Shown piece by piece: positions 18,002 to 24,926 of a DNA stretch of 41,031 nucleotides. The notes beneath the pieces are model-generated. The model was given only the letters and a program-made list of their open reading frames with translations. It ran no database searches and was not told the DNA's origin. Made by a program: the position numbers and the translations under genes. Position 1 is the stretch's first letter. The number at the start of each line of letters is the position of its first letter. Source of the stretch: Vulcanimicrobiota bacterium (GTDB lineage Bacteria > Vulcanimicrobiota > Vulcanimicrobiia > Vulcanimicrobiales > Vulcanimicrobiaceae); the NCBI GenBank assembly GCA_013044185.1, contig JABEUX010000102.1:1-41031 (forward strand), in the 5' to 3' direction.

Positions 18002-18033
18002 TATAGTAAGGAAACTATAAAAAGTAAGGAAAC
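18002..18033 (+). promoter_or_regulatory. Candidate promoter/operator of the toxin-antitoxin pair
   Basis: TATAGT (18002-18007) and ACTATA (18014-18019) form a dyad, and AGTAAGGAAAC occurs twice as a direct repeat (18005-18015 and 18023-18033). The A/T-rich block stands out from its GC-rich surroundings and lies immediately upstream of the antitoxin start. TATAGT could serve as a -10 box. Antitoxins of this type usually repress their own promoter, so these repeats are good candidates for operator half-sites. AAGGA in the second repeat also acts as the ribosome binding site. Confidence 0.5.
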
Positions 18034-18039
18034 CCCTAA

Positions 18040-18279
18040 GTGTCGGAGACCACGCTCACCAGTAAGGGCCAAATGACGCTCCCCAAAGCGGCGCGCGAGC
18101 ATTTCGGCCTCAAAGCCGGGGATCGGCTTGGGGTGGTCGTCGAGGAGGGCCGGATCGTCCTTATTCCATTGACCCTCCATGTGGACGATCTCTGTGCCAT
18201 TCTCCCGGCGTCGAAACGCCGTGCATCGCTCAAGCAGATGCGCGAGAGCGTCCGCGCTCGCGCCGCCCATCGCCGGTGA
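18040..18279 (+). CDS. AbrB/MazE/SpoVT-fold antitoxin
   Basis: The 79-residue protein has a swapped-hairpin DNA-binding domain at its N-terminus: TTLTSKGQMTLPKAAREHF, then GDRLGVVVEEGRIVLIP. The C-terminal ~30 residues are basic and probably wrap the toxin. Such antitoxins neutralise a PIN-domain RNase and repress their own operon. GTG 18040 is preceded by AAGGA at 18026-18030. The stop overlaps the toxin start (GTGA), the usual arrangement for a coupled antitoxin-toxin pair. It differs from classical VapB of the RHH type; AbrB-type partners of PIN toxins are well known. Confidence 0.88.
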   Translation: MSETTLTSKGQMTLPKAAREHFGLKAGDRLGVVVEEGRIVLIPLTLHVDDLCAILPASKRRASLKQMRESVRARAAHRR

Positions 18280-18674
18280 TCGGCCTCGATACCAATGTTC
18301 TTCTCCGCCTTCTCACTCGTGACGACGCGCGCCAACATGCTGCGGCAAAGAGATTCATAGCGCGGAACTGCAGCCGCGCCGACCCGGCATTCATCAATCG
18401 TGTCGTCGTGCTCGAATGCGTTTGGGTGCTCGAATCCTTCTACGAGTATTCGCGCGAACAGGCCGCCGACGCGATCGACGGGTTGCTCCTCGTCGCGGAG
18501 TTTGACGTCGAAGATGCGCCGGTCATCCGCGAAACGATCGAGGAATACCGTGCCGGCGCCGACTTCGCCGATGCCTTCACCGCCTGCAGCAACGCGGATC
18601 GCGAATGCACGAGTACGGCGACCTTCGATACCGCTGCGGCCAAGCGCCTCGGCCACTTCTCGGCGATCCGCTAA
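18276..18674 (+). CDS. vapC: PIN-domain toxin (VapC family ribonuclease)
   Basis: The 132-residue protein matches the usual VapC length. Acidic residues expected at the metal site are present: Asp5 in IGLDTNVLLRLL, Glu47 in VVVLECVWVL, Asp96 and Asp99 in AGADFADAF, and Asp118 in TFDTAAAK. VapC toxins cut tRNA or rRNA once the antitoxin is degraded. GTG 18276 overlaps the antitoxin stop by 4 nt, so toxin output depends on antitoxin translation. Sequence appears intact, so the pair is probably functional. It converges with the TSUP permease, with only 10 nt between the two stops. Confidence 0.9.
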   Translation: MIGLDTNVLLRLLTRDDARQHAAAKRFIARNCSRADPAFINRVVVLECVWVLESFYEYSREQAADAIDGLLLVAEFDVEDAPVIRETIEEYRAGADFADAFTACSNADRECTSTATFDTAAAKRLGHFSAIR

Positions 18675-18684
18675 ACACCACTCG

Positions 18685-19437
18685 CTACACGCCGCGAACG
18701 AAGAGGGCGACCGCCATCGTTATTCCCAGCACGATGACCGCGGCACGCATCGCCTCCGAACTCACGCGTAGCGCGAGCCGCGCACCGACGTAGCCGCCGA
18801 GCATCGCTGCCGCCGCCATCAGGATCGCCTGCGGCCACCAAATAACCCGTGCGATCGCGAACGGTACGATCGCGATGCCGTTAATCGCAATCGCGAGCGC
18901 GTTCTTAATGCCGTTCGCCGCGTGCACGCTCGGCAACGGGAAGAACGCGAGCAGCGCGAGCATCGCATAGCCCATCCCGGCGCCAAAATAGCCGCCGTAG
19001 ATCGCAACGCCGAATTGCGCGGCGAGTTGCACCCAGCTCGCCTTGTGTTCGGCTCGCGCCCGTTCGGCGGCGACGATACGCGGCCCAAAAGCGAAGAGCG
19101 CGACCGCAGCGAGCAGCAGCCACGGCACCATCCGTTCGAAGAGCGTCGATGGCGTTCGCAATAAAAGCAGTGCCCCGAGCGTTGCACCGACGAGGCTGAC
19201 CGCGAAGAGCGGTGCGATCAGGCGGCGCTGCTCGGCGATCTCCTTCCGGTATCCGCGCGCGCTACCGATCACGCCGACCCACATCGCCGTGTTGTTGGTG
19301 GCGTTGGCGACGATCGGCGGAACGCCGACGAAGAGCAGCGCCGGAAACGAGAGAAACGAACCGCCGCCGGCGACGCTATTAATCGCACCGCCGATAAAGG
19401 CGGCGACCGCGAGCAACCACCACGCGTGGGGGAGCAG
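18685..19437 (-). CDS. TSUP (TauE/SafE) family membrane permease
   Basis: The protein of about 250 residues is a multi-spanning inner-membrane permease. The N-terminal helix contains the family-typical INSVAGGGSFLSFPALLFVG, followed by ATNNTAMWVG. A second internally related half has YGGYFGAGMGYAMLALLAFF. TSUP proteins export or import sulfur-containing or organic anions such as sulfite, sulfoacetate or thiosulfate; the substrate is not readable here. No ATG or GTG exists between the upstream rel stop and the first helix. Candidates are CTG 19437 and TTG 19416, neither with a clear ribosome binding site. The gene begins within 3-24 nt of the rel stop, so translation is likely coupled to rel. 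The frame remains open upstream inside rel but is not protein-like there. Confidence 0.85.
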   Translation of the reverse strand: MLPHAWWLLAVAAFIGGAINSVAGGGSFLSFPALLFVGVPPIVANATNNTAMWVGVIGSARGYRKEIAEQRRLIAPLFAVSLVGATLGALLLLRTPSTLFERMVPWLLLAAVALFAFGPRIVAAERARAEHKASWVQLAAQFGVAIYGGYFGAGMGYAMLALLAFFPLPSVHAANGIKNALAIAINGIAIVPFAIARVIWWPQAILMAAAAMLGGYVGARLALRVSSEAMRAAVIVLGITMAVALFVRGV

Positions 19438-19439
19438 CG

Positions 19440-21605
19440 CTACGATGTTGCGGTACGCTCGCGCTTGGTGACGCGGTAGACGCGCCGCACACCGCGCAGG
19501 TTTTCGATCTTGGTAAGGAGTTTGTGAAGGTGTTCGAGATCGCGAATCTGCACCGTGAGGCTGGTCACCGCGCTGCCGTCCTTGCGCGCGCGCGCCGTCA
19601 CCGAACTCACCGACGTCTTCAATTCGGCGAAGACGCCCATAATATCGCCGAGGAGTTGCGCGCGGTCGTCGGCCTCCACTTCGATATCGACGGCGTGCGT
19701 CTGGTCGGCTTCGTTGCTCCACTCCGCTTGCAAGATACGCTCCGGCGTCGCGTTCATAAACGCGACGTTCGGGCAGTCGGCGCGATGCACGCTGACGCCG
19801 CGCCCGATGGTGACGTAGCCGATTATGGGGTCGCCGGGCACCGGCGAGCAACACTTCGAGAGGCGCACCACCACGTCGTCGACGCCGGAGATCAATACGC
19901 CGCTGCGCTTGCGAACGCCGCGGCGCGCCGTCGTTTTACGAACGACCTTGGTGAGATCGACGACGTTCTCCGCCTTGATCTCTTCGCGAATGCGGTTGAC
20001 GACCGAGCTCGCCGAGGCGTCGCCGAACCCAATGGAGGCATAGAGATCGGTCGGGCTGCTGAAGTTCATCTTCGCAGCGATGCGCTCGATCAGCGCGCCG
20101 CGCGCGAGATCGACGCGGAGATGATTGCGCGCCAGTTCGTTGTCGACCGCCTCTTGCCCGGCGAGCACGTTCTCTTCGCGGCGCTCCTTGCGGAACCACT
20201 GCTTGATGCGGTGCTTCGCGCCCCCGGTCTTGACGATCGAGAGCCAATCGAGCGACGGGCGTCCGCTCGATTTATTGACGAGAATCTCGCAGATATCGCC
20301 GTTCTGCAACTGCGAATCGAGCGGCACGATGCGGCCGTTCACCTTCGCGCCGACGCAGTGATTTCCGACATCGGTATGGACGCTATAGGCGAAATCGATC
20401 GGCGTGCCGCCGGCGGGAACCGAAAAGACGTCGCCGCGCGGTGAGAAAATAAAGACCTGCGAATCGAAGAGATCGAGCTTGAGGCTCTCCATGAAGGCGC
20501 GCGAATCGCGCATGTCCTTCTGCCACTCCAAGAGCGCTCGCAGCCAAGAGAGTTTATTTTCGAAGTTGTCGGCCTTGCCGCCCTCTTTATAGCGCCAATG
20601 CGCGGCGATACCGTATTCGCAGATGCGATGCATTTCGCGCGTACGAATCTGGATTTCGAGCGGCTCGCCCTGCGGCCCGATCACCGTCGTGTGCAGCGAC
20701 TGGTACATGTTCGGCTTGGGCATCGCGATATAGTCTTTGAATCGTCCGGGCAACGGCGTCCATTTCGAGTGCACCGCACCGAGCGCTCCGTAGCAATCTT
20801 TGACGTTATCGACGAGAATGCGCACTGCGGTAAGATCGTAGATCGTCGAAAAATCGCGCCCCTTTTTCATCTTTGAATAGATCGAATAGAAGTGCTTGGG
20901 ACGGCCGTGAATCTCGGCGTCGATATGCAGTTGTTCGAAATCAGTTTTGAGCGAGGTAATTGCCTCGCGAACGTCCTCTTCGCGGTTCGAGCGCGTCTTA
21001 TTGACGCGGTCCACGATCCCTTGATAGGCGGTGGGTTCCAGATAGCGCAAGCAGAGATCTTCGATCTCCCACTTGACGCGCCAGATACCGAGGCGGTGAG
21101 CGATCGGCGAATAGATATCGAGCGTCTCGCGCGCGATCGCGCGTTGCTTCTCTTCGCGCAAACTGCCGAGCGTGCGCATATTGTGCAAGCGATCGGCGAG
21201 CTTGATGATGATGACGCGAATATCTTTCGCCATCGCCATAAACATTTTGCGAAGGTTCTCAACCTGCGCATCTTCTTTGGATTGGTAGGGAATGCGCGTG
21301 AGCTTGGTGACGCCCTCGACGAGTGCGGCGATCTCTTCTCCGAACTCGGCAGCGACCTGCTCGCTCGTGATCGTGGTGTCCTCGACGACATCGTGGAGCA
21401 AGGCCGCGGCGATCGTCTGGCGATCCATCTGCAGGTCGGCGAGGATGGCGGCGACGGCGAGCGGATGCTCGATGTAGGATTCACCCGAAGCGCGGTGCTG
21501 GCCGTCGTGAGCGCGGTCGGCGAGCTCGTAGGCCCGCATAAGCCACGACCCGTCGAGCGACGGGTCGTAGGTCTGCACCTTGGCTATCAGCTCCGCAATC
21601 GTCAT
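19440..21605 (-). CDS. rel: Bifunctional (p)ppGpp synthetase/hydrolase (Rel/SpoT)
   Basis: This 721-residue enzyme makes and degrades the stringent-response alarmone (p)ppGpp. The hydrolase HD domain is intact, with His47 (YIEHPLA), His71-Asp72 (LLHDVVEDT) and Glu75-Asp76. The synthetase domain (about 235-345) has YSKMKKGRDFSTIYDLTAVR, GRFKDYIAMPKPNMYQSLHT and EIQIRTREMH. A TGS domain (about 395-455; VFSVPAGGTPIDFAYSVHTD) and a C-terminal ACT domain (about 645-715) complete the long-RSH architecture. Length and domain order are as usual, so both activities are expected. ATG 21605 is the first residue of the standard N-terminus. The following TSUP gene starts essentially at the rel stop. The upstream intergenic region carries repeat copy 2. 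Confidence 0.97.
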   Translation of the reverse strand: MTIAELIAKVQTYDPSLDGSWLMRAYELADRAHDGQHRASGESYIEHPLAVAAILADLQMDRQTIAAALLHDVVEDTTITSEQVAAEFGEEIAALVEGVTKLTRIPYQSKEDAQVENLRKMFMAMAKDIRVIIIKLADRLHNMRTLGSLREEKQRAIARETLDIYSPIAHRLGIWRVKWEIEDLCLRYLEPTAYQGIVDRVNKTRSNREEDVREAITSLKTDFEQLHIDAEIHGRPKHFYSIYSKMKKGRDFSTIYDLTAVRILVDNVKDCYGALGAVHSKWTPLPGRFKDYIAMPKPNMYQSLHTTVIGPQGEPLEIQIRTREMHRICEYGIAAHWRYKEGGKADNFENKLSWLRALLEWQKDMRDSRAFMESLKLDLFDSQVFIFSPRGDVFSVPAGGTPIDFAYSVHTDVGNHCVGAKVNGRIVPLDSQLQNGDICEILVNKSSGRPSLDWLSIVKTGGAKHRIKQWFRKERREENVLAGQEAVDNELARNHLRVDLARGALIERIAAKMNFSSPTDLYASIGFGDASASSVVNRIREEIKAENVVDLTKVVRKTTARRGVRKRSGVLISGVDDVVVRLSKCCSPVPGDPIIGYVTIGRGVSVHRADCPNVAFMNATPERILQAEWSNEADQTHAVDIEVEADDRAQLLGDIMGVFAELKTSVSSVTARARKDGSAVTSLTVQIRDLEHLHKLLTKIENLRGVRRVYRVTKRERTATS

Positions 21606-21648
21606 TTCATTCGCCTATGGCTCTATTCTGCCATAAAGCCGCAATGAT

Positions 21649-21710
21649 TGTCACGCCGAGCGTGTCGCGCGCCTCGATACGGCGCCTATCGGCGCCTACT
21701 CGGCTTGACA
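21649..21710. repeat. Palindromic interspersed repeat, copy 2
   Basis: The 62-bp element begins TGTCACGCCGAG (21649-21660) and ends CCTACTCGGCTTGACA (21695-21710), which are inverted relative to each other. The first 12 bases are identical to copy 1 (1468-1479). The inner part (CGTGTCG, CCTCGATACG) also matches copy 1, but about 30 bp are missing. It lies between the 5' end of rel and the 3' end of the small secreted protein gene. Confidence 0.75.
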
Positions 21711-21740
21711 AGTTTAATCTGCTCGGCGTAGGAGCGCCGA

Positions 21741-22166
21741 CTATTGGCTCTTGAGCGTATCCCGGAAAAGAATGCCGCGAACGAGCCCCGCTTTGTCGAG
21801 CGCGATCTCTTCATAGACGTACCCGTTCGAGCAGATTGCCCGGAAGAGGTGCGCGATTCCGCCGCCGGGGAACGAACCGTCGCGAACGAGGCCGAGGTAG
21901 ACCAGGCGATCGAGCGCCCCGAGATTTCCGAGTTCCCGTGACGTTTGCTTGACCCGCGCGGGCGTCGCGATCGCCGCGAGCGGCCCGATATAATGCGTCG
22001 GATCGATGCTCCCCAACTGCCAGGCGAGAAACTCGCGGCGAGCGGCGATGACGATGCGCGGGGCGGCGACCGGCGTTGGAGTCGGCGCCGGGGTTGGGGC
22101 TGGTTTCGCTGTGGCGCCGAGCGCAAGGAAGAGCGCGAAAACCGCGCCGAGACGTGCGATGCGCAT
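21741..22166 (-). CDS. Small exported protein of unknown function
   Basis: The 141-residue protein has a short signal peptide (MRIARLGAVFALFLALGATA) and an Ala-Pro-Thr-rich linker (residues 21-35), suggesting export to the periplasm. The remaining ~105 residues include REFLAWQLGSIDPTHY, a likely helical middle part and a C-terminal segment YVYEEIALDKAGLVRGILFR that looks like two beta strands. The fold was not recognised. ATG 22166 overlaps the apt stop by one base (TAATG), so it is translated with apt; a functional link to purine salvage is not obvious. One Cys is present, so there is no internal disulfide. Confidence 0.7.
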   Translation of the reverse strand: MRIARLGAVFALFLALGATAKPAPTPAPTPTPVAAPRIVIAARREFLAWQLGSIDPTHYIGPLAAIATPARVKQTSRELGNLGALDRLVYLGLVRDGSFPGGGIAHLFRAICSNGYVYEEIALDKAGLVRGILFRDTLKSQ

Positions 22167-22681
22167 TAGGGATACCTCAAGAATGAAACGACGTCGTTCC
22201 CGGCGAGCGAGGCGCGACCGTTGAGCGCCTCGAGTTCGATGAGAAAGGCAAAGGCTACAATCTCCGCACCGAGCCGTTCGATGAGTCGCTTCGTTGCGGC
22301 GGCGGTGCCGCCGGTGGCAAGCAAATCGTCAACGACGAGCACGCGGTGCCCGGCGTGTAATGCGTCGGCGTGAATCTCCAGCGAATTCGTGCCGTATTCG
22401 AGCGCGTAGGATTCGGCAAGTTTGCTAAACGGCAACTTTCCGGGTTTGCGCACCGGCACGAAGCCCGCCCCAATTTCGTACGCGAGCGGAGCGCCGAGCA
22501 TGTAGCCACGCGCCTCAACGCCGACGACGTAATCGATCTTCGAATCGCGGAAACGCTCGATAAAGAGATCGATCGCTTCCTTAAAGCCCTTCGCATCGCC
22601 AAGCAACGGCGTGATGTCGCGAAACAGGATTCCTGGAATGGGGAAATCGGGGATTGCCCGGATATGTTCTTCGATACTCAC
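22166..22681 (-). CDS. apt: Adenine phosphoribosyltransferase
   Basis: The 171-residue enzyme converts adenine and PRPP to AMP and pyrophosphate in cytosolic purine salvage. The typical N-terminus IRAIPDFPIPGILFRDITPLL, the central VGVEARGYMLGAPLAYEIG and the PRPP-binding loop VLVVDDLLATGGTAAA are all present. Length equals the usual Apt length. I chose GTG 22681 because it gives the canonical N-terminus; the frame stays open further upstream but with Arg-rich shadow sequence that runs into the divergent gene. Apt is the first gene of a two-gene operon with the small exported protein. The 88 nt between it and the divergent TonB-like gene must hold both promoters. Confidence 0.94.
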   Translation of the reverse strand: MSIEEHIRAIPDFPIPGILFRDITPLLGDAKGFKEAIDLFIERFRDSKIDYVVGVEARGYMLGAPLAYEIGAGFVPVRKPGKLPFSKLAESYALEYGTNSLEIHADALHAGHRVLVVDDLLATGGTAAATKRLIERLGAEIVAFAFLIELEALNGRASLAGNDVVSFLRYP

Positions 22682-22769
22682 GAGGCGCCGAGATTCGGTA
22701 CCCGCCCGCAGAGGCCTTCGCTCGATGAGGCGCAAGCGAAAAGCGCGCTCGCCGCGAAAGCTCCGATCG

Positions 22770-23549
22770 ATGCAAAGTAGCGAACGAGGCGAGGCACGTC
22801 GCTTCGCCCTGGCGCTGGTCGCAGCGGTCGCCCTCCATGCGCTGTTCGCAAGTATCCTGCCCGGACTACCCTCGCTACGCACAACTCGCACCTCGCCGCC
22901 GGCGCGCATTCATATCCTGCGCGTCGCGCGCATCGCTCCGACGCCCACACCGAAGCCGAGCGCCGCACCGATCGCGCCCGTAGCATCGCAGGCGGTACAA
23001 CCGATAGCGCCGCGAGTCAGCGGTGCAGAGGCGGCGCAGAGGCGCGTGCACGCTGCAGGTGGAGCGAGCGTTACCCCGCCGCCGATCGCGGCGCCGCTCG
23101 CACCGGCGCCGCTTGCGTCGAGCGCGGGGCAGAGTGCGGGTGCGGGGACGCGGAGCGGCGCCGGCAGTCTCGGTACCGGCGGCACGGGAAGCGGCGCCGC
23201 GGCGACGGGGAGCGGCAGCGGCGCGAGCGCCGGCGTCACGCCCTGCGGCTACGTCAACATTATCGCGTTGCAACGCGAACGCATCGGCGAATATGTCCGC
23301 GTCCGCGTCGAAATCTCCGTGCGCTTAAGTGATGGCAGCGCACGGATCGCGCGACTCGACTACCCGTTCCTCTATCCCAACGACATCGGCGACCCGTTCT
23401 CTCCGGAGCATCTCAACGACCCAAACTTTCCGGTCACCTTTCAAACCCCACCGCCGGAATTGCGCGCGAACGAACCACCGCTCGTGCAGTATGTTATCGC
23501 CCACTCCACCCCCGATGGCTTTACCGTCCTCAAACCCTGCCCGAAGTAG
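22770..23549 (+). CDS. TonB-like periplasm-spanning protein
   Basis: The 259-residue protein has one N-terminal membrane anchor (FALALVAAVALHALFASIL), placing the rest in the periplasm. A long Pro/Ala-rich stretch follows, then a Gly/Ser/Ala-rich spacer, and then a folded domain of about 100 residues starting at CGYVNIIALQRERIGEYVRV. This layout is that of energy transducers of the TonB type, but the C-terminal YP motif of TonB is not evident, and the domain could be another TonB-fold variant. A second Cys near the C-terminus (KPCPK) could pair with that of CGYV. ATG 22770 gives a short N-tail before the helix; ATG 22725 is possible. No ExbB/ExbD genes are in the window. Confidence 0.6.
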   Translation: MQSSERGEARRFALALVAAVALHALFASILPGLPSLRTTRTSPPARIHILRVARIAPTPTPKPSAAPIAPVASQAVQPIAPRVSGAEAAQRRVHAAGGASVTPPPIAAPLAPAPLASSAGQSAGAGTRSGAGSLGTGGTGSGAAATGSGSGASAGVTPCGYVNIIALQRERIGEYVRVRVEISVRLSDGSARIARLDYPFLYPNDIGDPFSPEHLNDPNFPVTFQTPPPELRANEPPLVQYVIAHSTPDGFTVLKPCPK

Positions 23550-23582
23550 GTTCCAGCACACGCAATGCTCTTGTCATCGCGA

Positions 23583-23632
23583 TCCTTTGTCGCAAAGGAG
23601 CTCCGAATCACTCGTCTCGTTTCGGAGGAGCA
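23583..23632 (+). promoter_or_regulatory. Two leader hairpins; the second masks the peptidase ribosome binding site
   Basis: TCCTTTG (23583-23589) pairs with CAAAGGA (23593-23599) around a TCG loop. Directly after it, CTCCGAA (23601-23607) is perfectly complementary to TTCGGAG (23621-23627), which contains the first part of the ribosome binding site GGAGGAG (23624-23630) of the gene starting at 23633. The second hairpin would hide the site, suggesting translational control. The first could alternatively be the 3' end hairpin of the upstream gene. Confidence 0.45.
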
Positions 23633-24832
23633 ATGGACGCACTCACCCTTCAGCCGCGCGCCGTACAATTCGGCATCTATCGCGATGGCGACAATAACCT
23701 CGACGGCAATCAATGCAACGTGCTGGGGCAAGCGGTCGCCGTCAGCAAACACGATGGCGCGGTCGGTTTTACCGTGCAAGATACGACCTCGCGCAACGGT
23801 GAAGCGCTGCACACCAACAGCTACCAAATCGCCGACGGCCGAGTACAGGGCGTGCAGGTCGGCAAGGCCCACGATATGGCCGATCCCAAAAACCTCGCGG
23901 CCTTCGTCGCGCAGACACTCGACGATGCACGGCGAAGCGGTGCGAAGCAGAGCTGGATCGAGTTGGTCGATCACGGCGGCGGCGACGGCGGCGGCCTCGA
24001 AGCGGACAGCAAGCACGCGCTCATGTCGATGCCCGGTATCGCTGCGGCGATCGCCGAGGGCGAACGCATGCACGCCGCCGCGCACCCGGAAGATGCAGGG
24101 CGCAGCATCGACGGCGTCGTCGCCAATCAATGCTTGATGTCGACGATGGGCTTTGCCGATGCGCTCTCCAAAGTCGGCGTGAAGTATCTCGCTGCGTCCC
24201 CCGAGACGATGATCTCCCCGGGGACGCCGAGTACGGTCGCTGCCAGTATCGCCGATCACGTCGGCGATACTGCGGCGATGGCGCGGGGCGTCGTCAACGA
24301 TGTGATGAAAGCCGACTATCGCATCGACGGCATGCCGTACGCGCCCGCCGCAGCGTACGACGTCCTCGATCTCGCACCGGCGAAACTCGCTGCAGCGGAC
24401 GGGGCGATTAAGACGCTCGACGATGCGCTCGTGCACGCTGCCCACCATGGGGAGCGTACGGCGATTCGCAGCGACGTCGCGCGCGAAGACGGCATGGTGC
24501 GTTTCCCAGGCTCCGACGGCTTACCGTGGCACGCCGATCGTCCCGCGATGGCCACCTACGGGCGCATCGCCGCCGATACGCGCCTCTCGGCGGAGCTCCG
24601 TTCCGACGCAAGCACGGCAGCACATGCCGTCGGCAACCTCGTGCTCGCGCACGCCGAATCGAGTGCGTACGCTCCATTCGGCGGCAGCGACTATCGCGAC
24701 GCCGCCGGCCCGACGGTACATCTACCGACCTCGCGGTCGCAGGTCGATCCGTGGGCTCCGAGGGTCAGTGAGACCGAGAACGCCTTCTACCACGCAACCG
24801 ACGAGGATCAGCTCGCGGGCGTGCTTGCGTAG
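23633..24832 (+). CDS. C11 (clostripain-type) cysteine peptidase-like protein
   Basis: The 399-residue protein shows the landmarks of peptidase family C11: YRDGDNNLDG near the N-terminus (16-25), the catalytic-His strand WIELVDHGGGDGGG (His114) and the catalytic-Cys strand GVVANQCLMST (Cys167), followed by YLAASPETM. C11 enzymes cleave after Arg or Lys and often self-activate. No signal peptide or membrane segment is present, whereas known C11 enzymes are usually exported, so it may act inside the cell or leave by another route. The C-terminal ~200 residues are mostly helical and Ala-rich, without a recognised domain. The start is fixed by GGAGGAG at 23624-23630. It ends at a bidirectional hairpin terminator. 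Confidence 0.72.
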   Translation: MDALTLQPRAVQFGIYRDGDNNLDGNQCNVLGQAVAVSKHDGAVGFTVQDTTSRNGEALHTNSYQIADGRVQGVQVGKAHDMADPKNLAAFVAQTLDDARRSGAKQSWIELVDHGGGDGGGLEADSKHALMSMPGIAAAIAEGERMHAAAHPEDAGRSIDGVVANQCLMSTMGFADALSKVGVKYLAASPETMISPGTPSTVAASIADHVGDTAAMARGVVNDVMKADYRIDGMPYAPAAAYDVLDLAPAKLAAADGAIKTLDDALVHAAHHGERTAIRSDVAREDGMVRFPGSDGLPWHADRPAMATYGRIAADTRLSAELRSDASTAAHAVGNLVLAHAESSAYAPFGGSDYRDAAGPTVHLPTSRSQVDPWAPRVSETENAFYHATDEDQLAGVLA

Positions 24833-24853
24833 CAAAGAGCTCCGCTAACGCGC

Positions 24854-24886
24854 GAATCGCCGGTGGGGATGAGCCACCGGCGATTC
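24854..24886. terminator. Bidirectional hairpin terminator
   Basis: GAATCGCCGGTGG (24854-24866) and CCACCGGCGATTC (24874-24886) form a perfect 13-bp stem with a 7-nt loop. It lies between two convergent genes that stop at 24832 (+) and 24927 (-). A pyrimidine-rich, T-containing stretch follows on the + side. Confidence 0.8.
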
Positions 24887-24926
24887 ACTCTCGCTCCTCT
24901 CTTCAGGAGACGCATGGCTTGCGGGG

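Noticed and set aside
19524-20444. Antisense ORF (306 codons) opposite rel
   Set aside because: rel is unambiguous with all catalytic motifs; the antisense product is composition-driven.
22682-22909. N-terminal extension of apt in the open frame
   Set aside because: The added residues are Arg-rich, not found in Apt proteins, and overlap the divergent TonB-like gene.
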